DNA from: Paracoccaceae bacterium | GTDB lineage: Bacteria > Pseudomonadota > Alphaproteobacteria > Rhodobacterales > Rhodobacteraceae | Reading direction: 5' to 3' | Length of the DNA stretch: 28,547 bases | Assembly: GCA_026982255.1 (NCBI GenBank) | Contig: JALSHL010000050.1 | Coordinates: forward strand, 1-28,547 | Shown: positions 7,664 through 13,001 of the stretch, piece by piece | Numbering within the stretch: the stretch's first letter is position 1 | Layout: every line of letters begins with the position of its first letter | Made by a program: the position numbers and the translations under genes | The notes under the pieces: model-generated | What the model was told of the DNA's origin: nothing | Database searches by the model: none | The model's input: the letters and a program-made list of their open reading frames with translations, nothing else

Positions 7664-8130
7664 GCCGGATCCGTCGAATTTCGATCCGATCCGTCAGTTT
7701 TACCGCCGATCCGCCCGATAGCATCCCGCACGGTGTCGGCTTCCTGTTCATCCAGCAGCTCGACGGTAAGGGCCCAGCCGTCATAATCATCACCGTCCAT
7801 GAAGGTTTCGCCGCCGTTATGTCCAACATAGAACCGTCGGCAGGCATCGATCGGAAGGCGCAGATCTGGTGATGTCCCCAAGGACGGATCAAGAGCAACG
7901 TCGCGGATGCCGCTGGTGGCGTCGCGACCTGCCAGAGCCTCGATCGCGAGGTCGGCGATGCGGCCTTCGGCGAATTTCGCGGCGGCGCGACAGTCGGCGC
8001 GGGTTTTGCCCCATGAAGTGACGCAGAAATGGCCGTCCTCGTTGACGGCGATGATCGCGATGCGGCTGGCGTTGGCTTTTTGGCCGGCGGCGCGGGCCGT
8101 GGCGATCGGGATGGCTTTCAGGTTGTTCAT
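7660..8130 (-). CDS. Phage protein of unknown function, 156 aa
   Basis: ATG 8130 has AAGGA about 8 nt upstream, so it is preferred over an upstream in-frame start at 8175. The protein begins MNNLKAIPIATARAAGQKAN, then alternates strands and helices (RIAIIAVNEDGHFCVTSWG; RAAAKFAEGRIADLAIEALA). It ends with an acidic helical segment (LTVELLDEQEADTVRDAIGR). I recognise no family. ATGA overlaps join it to both neighbours in the early operon. Confidence 0.65.
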   Translation of the reverse strand: MNNLKAIPIATARAAGQKANASRIAIIAVNEDGHFCVTSWGKTRADCRAAAKFAEGRIADLAIEALAGRDATSGIRDVALDPSLGTSPDLRLPIDACRRFYVGHNGGETFMDGDDYDGWALTVELLDEQEADTVRDAIGRIGGKTDGSDRNSTDPA

Positions 8131-8387
8131 GCTGCGTTCCTTCGTTGTTGTCTGGCGAGGCCGAGGCGCTTCCACCCGGGCCCGAGCTGCGCATCGGTGT
8201 TGGTGTGGTCCGGCACAGCGGCATCGGCCTGCCGGATGCGGTAGTTAAGCCCGATGACTGTCCCTTTCGAATACGGGTGGCCGGTTTTTCGGGTCAGCCG
8301 CGCGGCGATTGAGGCTGCGGTTTCACCAGCGTCAATGCGTTCGAGTATTTCAAGGAGCACTGCGTCCGGATGGCGGTATGCGGTCAT
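8127..8387 (-). CDS. GcrA-like helix-turn-helix protein, 86 aa
   Basis: The segment DAVLLEILERIDAGETAASI, then AARLTRKTGHPYSKGTVIG and LNYRIR, resembles the N-terminal helix-turn-helix of the alphaproteobacterial cell-cycle regulator GcrA, which has the pattern LL-x-LW-xxG-xS-x-QIA, then NAVIG-K-HRL. The C-terminal GcrA regions are absent, and the tail is basic (GWKRLGLARQQRRNAA). It could be a phage-borne regulator, but the target is unknown. ATG 8387 is chosen because it overlaps the preceding stop (ATGA); the longer frame upstream lies inside that gene. Confidence 0.6.
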   Translation of the reverse strand: MTAYRHPDAVLLEILERIDAGETAASIAARLTRKTGHPYSKGTVIGLNYRIRQADAAVPDHTNTDAQLGPGWKRLGLARQQRRNAA

Positions 8388-8662
8388 GCTGCAGCGCTTT
8401 CTTCCAGCAGGCGGGTAGCGGCTGTGATCCAGTTGGATACCGCGCTGTCGATGGTGGTGCCCCATGCTGTCGCGCCGTGGAGCGATATCTCGATCATGCT
8501 GTCGCACGGCTGTTCGGTGTCGCTGTTGAAAACGCTCATGGCGCCGCCGGAAAATGTGCCGCCGCTTTCCATGATCGCGCCCGCAATGGCGTCGGCGCGT
8601 TCTGTCGCGGAGAGGCAGCGCAGATAGGTCGTGAATGCTGAGAGTCTGGTTGCTTCTATCAT
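8384..8662 (-). CDS. Phage protein of unknown function, 92 aa
   Basis: The protein begins MIEATRLSAFTTYLRCLSAT and continues with a small-residue-rich middle (AGAIMESGGTFSGGAMSVFN) and a helical end (SNWITAATRLLEESAAA). No family is recognised. It is joined by ATGA to both neighbours in the leftward early operon, which is the main support. Confidence 0.6.
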   Translation of the reverse strand: MIEATRLSAFTTYLRCLSATERADAIAGAIMESGGTFSGGAMSVFNSDTEQPCDSMIEISLHGATAWGTTIDSAVSNWITAATRLLEESAAA

Positions 8663-9513
8663 TTTGTTTTCTCCGGAATTTTATTCGGCAGTATCTTGTT
8701 CAGGGCCTTGACGAGCTGGCCCGTGAAGTGTGTTTTCTTGTTGCCGCCGATCAGCCGGACAAGTTCGCGGGCGCGGCTGTCGATCTGCTCGAAATCGATC
8801 ATCGCCAGAGCGGGTTTCAGGCTGGCCGGGTCGATACCGGCCCGCGCCGCGCGGCGGTATGCTTCGGCAACCCCGGTGACGTTGCTGGCGCTCAGCAGGT
8901 TTCTGGTATCCGGATGTGTGTCGGTCAGCATCTCGAGCACATGTTCGAGCCGGTCCGCCCCCATGTTTTTTGTGAGGGTCAGTAACGTGGTTATTGCCCG
9001 TGTGCGTCCCGGGCGGATCTCGCCGGTTTCGGCCTCGAGCTGTATGCCGAGCCTGTCGAGGATGCTCTGGACCGCCAGTGCGTCCGGTGCCCCGGCAACC
9101 AGTGCGGCGCGGTATTCATCCAGCGGGCCGACACGTGTGCGGTTCTTGTTGATGCCGACGAAAGCGTCGGCCTGTGCGATGTGGTCGCTGCTTCCAACCA
9201 GTGCGGGGACTTTCGGCAGTTGCAGGTGGATCGCGGCGATAGCGCGGTGCTGGCCGTCGATCACAGCGAAGTCCGTGCCGGACTTTGCCACGATCAGCGC
9301 GCCGAATTTCATCCAGTCGAATTGTCCGATGATTTTTTTGATTGTGCGCTGGCCGATGCGCGAGATCCCGCGCTGGTACGACGGGTCGAGCAGCAGATTA
9401 TCCGTGTCGATCCACAGCAGGTCGGGGAGCGCCAGCCCTTCGGCGGCCGGCAGGCAGGTCGCCGAGAATTCGAGCAGGCTGGCGATCGGGGTGATTTTGG
9501 TCAGTTCCGGCAT
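8659..9513 (-). CDS. ParB/DGQHR-type nuclease-like phage protein, 284 aa
   Basis: Residues 33-110 match the ParB/sulfiredoxin fold used by many phage proteins: WIDTDNLLLDPSYQRGIS, then FGALIVAK, then the signature DFAVIDGQHRAIAAIHL with DGQHR at 86-90, then VPALVGSS. In this superfamily the motif sits at the nucleotide-binding or phosphoryl-transfer site. The rest is helical (EYRAALVAGAPDALAVQSIL; LEHVLEMLTDTHPDTRNLL). Its job is unknown; related proteins occur near phage DNA-modification, partition and anti-restriction genes. AAAGGAG lies well placed before ATG 9513. It overlaps neighbours on both sides. Confidence 0.8.
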   Translation of the reverse strand: MPELTKITPIASLLEFSATCLPAAEGLALPDLLWIDTDNLLLDPSYQRGISRIGQRTIKKIIGQFDWMKFGALIVAKSGTDFAVIDGQHRAIAAIHLQLPKVPALVGSSDHIAQADAFVGINKNRTRVGPLDEYRAALVAGAPDALAVQSILDRLGIQLEAETGEIRPGRTRAITTLLTLTKNMGADRLEHVLEMLTDTHPDTRNLLSASNVTGVAEAYRRAARAGIDPASLKPALAMIDFEQIDSRARELVRLIGGNKKTHFTGQLVKALNKILPNKIPEKTK

Positions 9514-9743
9514 GCGCGGCTCCTTTTGTGGCGGCTTTCCATGATTTGCGGCATTTCCGATGCGGCGAAGGCGAGGCGGCGCTGCCTGGACTGGCGCACC
9601 GGATGGCCCTGCGCGGATTTCAGGATCAGCCAGCAGGTAGTGAATATTTGCGGGCTGGCAGTATGCTCGCCCGGATTGGCCGCCACGCGGCGGGCGTCAC
9701 GGATAATCCCGCTTTCCGGCATTGTCAGAAAAACATCGGTCAT
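9501..9743 (-). CDS. Small phage protein of unknown function, 80 aa
   Basis: A basic protein beginning MTDVFLTMPESGIIRDARRV with a central IFTTCWLILKSAQGHPVRQS and an Arg-rich end. The ATGA overlap with the upstream gene and the 13-nt overlap with the ParB-like gene place it in the operon. No domain is recognised. The composition is somewhat unusual (many Arg/Ser in the last third), so confidence is moderate. Confidence 0.55.
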   Translation of the reverse strand: MTDVFLTMPESGIIRDARRVAANPGEHTASPQIFTTCWLILKSAQGHPVRQSRQRRLAFAASEMPQIMESRHKRSRACRN

Positions 9744-9991
9744 TCCGGCGCGTCCCTTTCGATGGCGGCCTTGATCCAGTTGCGGACGGCGCGCAGCTCG
9801 TTCATGGTCGAGGTGGCGCGGCGGCCGGACATCATGAAAATCCAGTCGCCGCCCGTGACGCGCTGCATTACGGCCATCCCCTTGTTGATGCGGAAGCGGA
9901 TTTCGCGCAGCAGCTGGTCGTCCGACAGGCGGTCGAGCGCGAGGGCGTCGATATGGCGGCTTTCTTTTTCAGTATTCGAAGCGCGGTGCAT
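9740..9991 (-). CDS. Small phage protein of unknown function, 83 aa
   Basis: ATG 9991 has AAAGGA 7 nt upstream; an in-frame TTG at 10006 is less likely. The protein is helical and charged (ALALDRLSDDQLLREIRFRI, then ELRAVRNWIKAAIERD). It has a central GGDWIFMMSGRRATS segment. No family is recognised. It is the first gene after the leftward terminator hairpin at 10004-10041 and so leads the main left-arm operon. Confidence 0.65.
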   Translation of the reverse strand: MHRASNTEKESRHIDALALDRLSDDQLLREIRFRINKGMAVMQRVTGGDWIFMMSGRRATSTMNELRAVRNWIKAAIERDAPE

Positions 9992-10003
9992 CGGCTGTCC
10001 TTT

Positions 10004-10041
10004 CAAAAAACCCCTCCGGCCTGTTCGCCGTGCCGGAGGGG
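10004..10041 (-). terminator. Intrinsic terminator inside the leftward early transcript
   Basis: Read on the minus strand, CCCCTCCGGC and GCCGGAGGGG form a perfect 10-bp GC-rich stem around an 11-nt loop (10011-10020 with 10032-10041), followed at once by six T residues. This is a textbook Rho-independent terminator. It lies after the 46-residue membrane-protein gene and before the rest of the left operon, so transcription of int, xis and the small genes probably requires read-through or antitermination. Confidence 0.85.
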
Positions 10042-10101
10042 AGTTGAAGGTGCCGGTCGATACGCGGTTACTGGTTACGCGGCACCCGTCCAGGGAGGTT
10101 T

Positions 10102-10242
10102 CTACGGATGAGACATTCCGTAAAACACGACGCCGATGGCGGCGATGCAGGCCAGAACCAGCACGAGGCGCAGGGCCTCGATGGCGAAAACGGCGAGAGG
10201 CGCCGTGGCGTCACCGGAAAATCGTGCTGTTCTGATCGGCAT
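10102..10242 (-). CDS. Small single-pass membrane protein, 46 aa
   Basis: ATG 10242 is preceded by GGAGG 6 nt upstream. The protein starts MPIRTARFSGDATAPLA and then forms one hydrophobic helix of about 25 residues (FAIEALRLVLVLACIAAIGV, then VFYG), ending MSHP. It is the first gene downstream of the leftward early promoter and is followed by the terminator at 10004-10041. The function is unknown; an early inner-membrane protein could act in exclusion or in disturbing the host envelope, but nothing in the sequence proves it. Confidence 0.65.
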   Translation of the reverse strand: MPIRTARFSGDATAPLAVFAIEALRLVLVLACIAAIGVVFYGMSHP

Positions 10243-10274
10243 GTGGTGCCTCCATCGGTTGAGTCGATGGAGAA

Positions 10275-10325
10275 TAGTTACTAATGGTAATGGTGACGTG
10301 TCAATCAAAAAATTACTAATAGTAA
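10275..10325 (-). promoter_or_regulatory. Leftward early promoter (pL-like) with two operators
   Basis: On the minus strand TTGACA (10304-10299) is followed after 18 nt by TAACTA (10280-10275). The same order and spacing occur at the rightward promoter before the cro-like gene. Two 13-bp near-palindromes lie here: TTACTAATGGTAA at 10278-10290, between and overlapping the promoter boxes, and TTACTAATAGTAA at 10313-10325, just upstream of the -35 box. Their centres are 35 bp apart. They match the three operators at 12174-12239, so a phage repressor and Cro probably bind both sets. The -10 assignment is weak by itself; the shared layout is the better evidence. Confidence 0.7.
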
Positions 10326-10354
10326 TAATAATTGACAGCGCGGTGCGTCGTGCG

Positions 10355-10388
10355 CATAAACGAAAGGCCGCGCAACGGGTGCGCGGCC
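10355..10388 (-). terminator. Terminator of the lysogenic (repressor) transcript
   Basis: On the minus strand GGCCGCGCA and TGCGCGGCC pair perfectly over 9 bp with a 5-nt loop (10366-10374 with 10380-10388), followed by TTTCGTTTAT. The hairpin is strong and the T-rich tail moderate. It lies 80 nt after the membrane-protein gene at 10468-10815 and before the leftward early promoter, so it would insulate the two leftward units. Confidence 0.7.
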
Positions 10389-10467
10389 TGTGGTATTAAA
10401 GGACCGGAGGCGTTATTTTTCCGGCGGGTTTTGTGGTCTGGTTGTTTGTGTGACGCCGGCGCGGTTG

Positions 10468-10815
10468 TCAGGTGACGGGGGGATCCTTCCTGACCGGAAA
10501 GCGCGAAAGAAAATCGTCGTCAGCCAGTGTGCTGGATGACTGTGCGGGCGCGCCATTCCGGCGGTTGGCCGCCGGTGCGGTTGTTGTATCCTCCAGTGCG
10601 CGGGTAATCCGTTCGAGATACAGGTTGTTTTGAATGGTGATCGCCAGGATGCCGAAAACAACGATTGTCGCCAGCAGCCCACCGGCCGCTGCCAGCAGCC
10701 CCATGACAGCACCGTCGGCGCCGGCAATCACGACCGCGCCGACGGCAGTGCTGATCAGGGCGGCAAGGATCAGGAGGGAAATGAGCGATTTGAATGCGTT
10801 GGCAATAAAATTCAT
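10468..10815 (-). CDS. Two-helix membrane protein in the lysogenic operon, 115 aa
   Basis: Residues 8-31 (SLISLLILAALISTAVGAVV and on) and about 36-60 (AVMGLLAAAGGLLATIVVFG and on) are two hydrophobic helices. They are followed by a roughly 50-residue polar tail rich in Ala, Thr and Ser (YLERITRALEDTTTAPAANR) that ends FPVRKDPPVT. GGAG lies 7 nt before ATG 10815. The gene follows the two repressor genes with 13 nt between, so it is likely expressed in the lysogen. Membrane proteins in this position are often superinfection-exclusion or lysogenic-conversion factors; that role is inferred from position only. Confidence 0.7.
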   Translation of the reverse strand: MNFIANAFKSLISLLILAALISTAVGAVVIAGADGAVMGLLAAAGGLLATIVVFGILAITIQNNLYLERITRALEDTTTAPAANRRNGAPAQSSSTLADDDFLSRFPVRKDPPVT

Positions 10816-10828
10816 CGGGGGCTCCGGT

Positions 10829-11242
10829 TTATAGTGTCTGTATGTCCTGTTGTGCGATGTGCCTACGCAAAGGGGCGGCCCACTTCAGGTGGACCGCGTA
10901 TTCAGTCTGGTTCGAATTGTTGGCACTATGCAAGTCAAAAGTGTGCGGTTCGCGCCCCGGGCGTATATATTTCACCAGTGCGCGGCCGTCGGTGGTTTCG
11001 CAGATCCCGACATGGTTGATGGCATTTTCATCGACGCCGACAAAATGGCGGGTGAAAAACAGGATGTCGCCACTCTGGATGATCGGCGACATGGAGTCGC
11101 CCTGCACCTCGACCGCGACGATGCCGCTGGCGGGGAGGTCGTCGGGGCAGGCGACGTGATAGAGGCCGTCGCCCTTGGCGTAGGCGTCGACCAGCTCGAC
11201 CGTTGCGCCAGCGCCAACGCGACCGGCAACAGCAACGGGGCG
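10829..11242. repeat. Direct repeat copy A (S24 domain duplication)
   Basis: This stretch aligns without gaps to 11528-11941 at a constant offset of 699 bp. It covers the whole S24 peptidase domain and the stop codon of the distal repressor. Identity is high to about 11242 and then drops sharply at the boundary to the HTH part. Many of the remaining differences are silent; nine change the protein. Confidence 0.9.
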
Positions 11243-11428
11243 ATCATTTGCATAAAGAGCGGCGACAGGCACATCGAGGACCGTTGCTATATCCTGAAGC
11301 AAGGCAGCGCTCGGTCGGCGCTTTCCGGTTTCTATCTGTGACAAATAGGGCTGACTGATGTCGATAGCATCGGCCAGATCGCGGGCCTTCATCCCAGCCT
11401 TTTTGCGAATTTCAGCAATTCTAAACAT
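10829..11428 (-). CDS. CI/LexA-type phage repressor, distal copy (HTH plus S24 domain)
   Basis: Residues 1-62 form an XRE-type HTH (IAEIRKKAGMKARDLADAID, then SQPYLSQIETGKRRPS). Residues 63-199 form an S24 peptidase-like domain with Ser112 in VQGDSMSP and Lys153 in GRALVKYI, the catalytic dyad, and a LexA-like cleavage site at Ala73-Gly74 in GRVGAGA. Such proteins repress lytic promoters and cleave themselves when RecA is activated by DNA damage. ATG 11428 lacks a clear ribosome site and lies within the end of a small frame, so translation may be coupled. The S24 part is almost identical to that of the next repressor upstream, while the HTH differs. I see no defect in either. Confidence 0.9.
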   Translation of the reverse strand: MFRIAEIRKKAGMKARDLADAIDISQPYLSQIETGKRRPSAALLQDIATVLDVPVAALYANDRPVAVAGRVGAGATVELVDAYAKGDGLYHVACPDDLPASGIVAVEVQGDSMSPIIQSGDILFFTRHFVGVDENAINHVGICETTDGRALVKYIRPGREPHTFDLHSANNSNQTEYAVHLKWAAPLRRHIAQQDIQTL

Positions 11429-11513
11429 GAGTTCTGTTTGGCAAAGGGAGTGATTCGGTGGCGGCAAGGGCGGTAATTACAGCAAGGGCGATCCAGATAA
11501 TAAAGATAACCAT
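11421..11513 (-). CDS. Possible hydrophobic leader peptide, 30 aa
   Basis: A frame from ATG 11513 to TAG 11421-11423 encodes MVIFIIWIALAVITALAATE and a short polar tail. It resembles a small membrane peptide or leaky signal anchor. It lies between the two repressor genes, and its stop overlaps the start ATG of the distal repressor (CTCATGTTTAG), so its translation could deliver ribosomes to that start, which has no ribosome site of its own. The peptide's own ribosome site is weak. Its coherent hydrophobic helix is the main reason to list it; it may be untranslated. Confidence 0.4.
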   Translation of the reverse strand: MVIFIIWIALAVITALAATESLPLPNRTHV

Positions 11514-11527
11514 GTTGGCAGCCGTTG

Positions 11528-11941
11528 TTAGAGTCTCTGTATGTCCTGTTGCGAGATGTGCCTGCGCAGCGGGGCTGCCCATTTCAGGGGGACGGAGTAT
11601 TCAGTCTGGTTCGAATTGTTGGCGCTATGCAAGTCAAAAGTGTGCGGTTCGCGCCCCGGGCGTATATATTTCACCAGTGCGCGGCCGTCGGCGGTTTCGC
11701 AGATTCCTACACGGTTGATGGCATTTTCATCGATGCCGACAAAGTGGCGGGTGAAAAACAGGACGTCGCCATTCTGGATGATCGGGGACATGGAGTCGCC
11801 CTGCACCTCGACCGCGACGATACCGCTGGCGGGGAGGTCGTCGGGGCAGGCGACGTGATAGAGGCCGTCACCCTTGGCGTAGGCGTCGACCAGCTCGACC
11901 GTTGCGCCAGCGCCAACGCGACCGGCAACAGCAACCGGGCG
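11528..11941. repeat. Direct repeat copy B (S24 domain duplication)
   Basis: The partner of 10829-11242 at an offset of 699 bp. It covers the S24 domain and stop of the proximal repressor. The repeat ends where the HTH domain begins, as expected if one domain was duplicated or replaced by recombination. Confidence 0.9.
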
Positions 11942-12136
11942 GTTATCCGAAATGAGCGCATGCACAGGAACGTCTAAGGCACGCGCGATCTCTTCAAGCA
12001 GAGTCGTGCTGGGCTTTTTTTGGTTTGCCCCACGTTCCAACATAGAAATGTAGCCTGGGGTTTTGTCGATCATATCGGCTAGATCGGCAATCGTTAGGCC
12101 GCGTTGTTTGCGAAGTTCTCGAATTCTGAGTTTCAT
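11528..12136 (-). CDS. CI/LexA-type phage repressor, proximal copy (HTH plus S24 domain)
   Basis: Residues 1-65 form an XRE-type HTH (IRELRKQRGLTIADLADMID, then KTPGYISMLERGANQKKPST) that differs from the distal repressor's. Residues 66-202 form an S24 domain with Ser115 in VQGDSMSP, Lys156 in GRALVKYI and the likely self-cleavage site Ala76-Gly77. ATG 12136 is chosen because the HTH begins right after it; the longer frame to 12181 would run into an operator. It is the first leftward gene from the operator region at 12174-12239 and faces the cro-like gene, the classic position of CI. It is therefore the better candidate for the main immunity repressor. Confidence 0.92.
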   Translation of the reverse strand: MKLRIRELRKQRGLTIADLADMIDKTPGYISMLERGANQKKPSTTLLEEIARALDVPVHALISDNRPVAVAGRVGAGATVELVDAYAKGDGLYHVACPDDLPASGIVAVEVQGDSMSPIIQNGDVLFFTRHFVGIDENAINRVGICETADGRALVKYIRPGREPHTFDLHSANNSNQTEYSVPLKWAAPLRRHISQQDIQRL

Positions 12137-12173
12137 CGGGTAAAGGTGCCAGATTTTGTAAGGGTTTGTCGAC

Positions 12174-12248
12174 TTACCCACGGTAAAAAGTGACTAATGG
12201 TAAAATACCCCCTTGACGGGAAATCCTTACCAATAGTAACTATTCGAT
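12174..12248 (+). promoter_or_regulatory. Rightward early promoter (pR-like) and operator cluster
   Basis: Three 13-bp near-palindromes are present: TTACCCACGGTAA at 12174-12186, TGACTAATGGTAA at 12191-12203 and TTACCAATAGTAA at 12227-12239. Their centres are 17 and 36 bp apart. On the plus strand TTGACG (12213-12218) and TAACTA (12237-12242) are separated by 18 nt, the same layout as the leftward promoter. The third operator lies between and over these boxes. The first two flank the region from which the divergent repressor would be transcribed, so they could control it. Predicted transcription would start at or next to the ATG of the cro-like gene at 12249. Confidence 0.75.
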
Positions 12249-12449
12249 ATGTTGAAATCATATATCAAACGCACCGATTCATCTCGCCGCGATCTGTCGC
12301 GGAGACTTCGGATAAGTCCTTCATACTTATCGTTGTTGGAAAACGGGAAGAAGAAACCATCCCTCGACCTCGCTGTCCGCATCGAGCGCCTGACCGATGG
12401 TGCTGTTCCGGCCTCGAGCTGGGTAGAGCAGAGCGGGGAGGCGGCGTGA
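12249..12449 (+). CDS. Cro-like HTH regulator, 66 aa
   Basis: A compact XRE-type HTH protein beginning MLKSYIKRTDSSRRDLSRRL; the turn and recognition helix are in ISPSYLSLLENGKKKPSLDL. The remaining residues are few and acidic at the end (SWVEQSGEAA). It is divergent from the proximal repressor and follows the pR-like promoter, the usual place of Cro, which represses early promoters and the repressor gene to favour lysis. There is no Shine-Dalgarno sequence before ATG 12249, and the predicted transcript starts at or near this ATG, so the mRNA may be leaderless. Confidence 0.8.
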   Translation: MLKSYIKRTDSSRRDLSRRLRISPSYLSLLENGKKKPSLDLAVRIERLTDGAVPASSWVEQSGEAA

Positions 12450-12535
12450 TGCGGGAATCCTCCTTTCAAGTCGATCCTGTCACAGCAGGATTTCCGGCAC
12501 ACGGGAAAGCGGACGGGGGATTTGCCCATGCGTAA
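12449..12535 (+). CDS. Possible tiny ORF between cro-like and CII-like genes, 28 aa
   Basis: An ATG at 12449 overlaps the cro-like stop (TGATG). The frame encodes MRESSFQVDPVTAGFPAHGK and eight more residues, ending at TAA 12533-12535 just inside the next gene. It would bridge the 78-nt gap between cro and the CII-like gene and may exist mainly to couple their translation. No domain is recognised. It may be a chance frame. Confidence 0.35.
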   Translation: MRESSFQVDPVTAGFPAHGKADGGFAHA

Positions 12536-13001
12536 CGTCCGCCCAGGCTCGATACAGGCCGCGATCCGCGAGGTTATCACCCGTGCCGGCGGGCTGGAGT
12601 GTGTCAGTGCCGATATCGGCGTGTCTGTCACGAACCTGTCCCGCGCGACCGCCTGCGACGATGATCGCCCCGGCGGTCTGGGGATCAACCATTTCGACCG
12701 GCTGGGCCGTATCGTTCCGGATGCGGTGGTGCCGCTGGCGCAGCATTTCGGGCACATGGCGGGCGGTGTTTTCCAGCCGCTGAAGGTCGACGGTGCGCTC
12801 GGGGCCGATATGAGCCAGCTGACGGCCGAGTTCGCCGATGTGCTGGCGGTCCATGCCGAGGCCATGTCGAGCCGGTCGAAGAATCCGGACGATTACACGG
12901 TCGAGGAGGCGCGGGCGGCGCTGAAGGAAATGGACGAGCTGATCGAGGTCGCCGCGCGGGTGCGCGGGTCACTGGTGCAGAAGGCGAGGGGGCGCGTATG
13001 A
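12528..13001 (+). CDS. CII-like phage regulatory protein, 157 aa
   Basis: ATG 12528 has GGGGGA 8 nt upstream. The protein begins MRNVRPGSIQAAIREVITRA and continues through GGLECVSADIGVSVTNLSRA, an HTH-like stretch. It then has NHFDRLGRIV and QHFGHMAGGVFQPL. This layout resembles the phage regulatory CII family (Phage_CP76-like) of alphaproteobacterial phages, in which an early HTH is followed by a conserved MAGGVF-L segment; the match is from memory. The C-terminal third is helical and acidic-basic (EEARAALKEMDELIEVAARV). It is early rightward, after cro, and overlaps the next gene by ATGA. It may govern the lysis-lysogeny choice or early replication genes. Confidence 0.6.
   Translation: MRNVRPGSIQAAIREVITRAGGLECVSADIGVSVTNLSRATACDDDRPGGLGINHFDRLGRIVPDAVVPLAQHFGHMAGGVFQPLKVDGALGADMSQLTAEFADVLAVHAEAMSSRSKNPDDYTVEEARAALKEMDELIEVAARVRGSLVQKARGRV

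Noticed and set aside
10332..10360. TTGACA with CATAAA at 17 nt spacing on the plus strand between the leftward terminator and pL
   Set aside because: It would transcribe antisense into the lysogenic operon through a strong hairpin, with no plus-strand gene behind it. The -10 match is partial. It could be an antisense promoter but is too weak to list.
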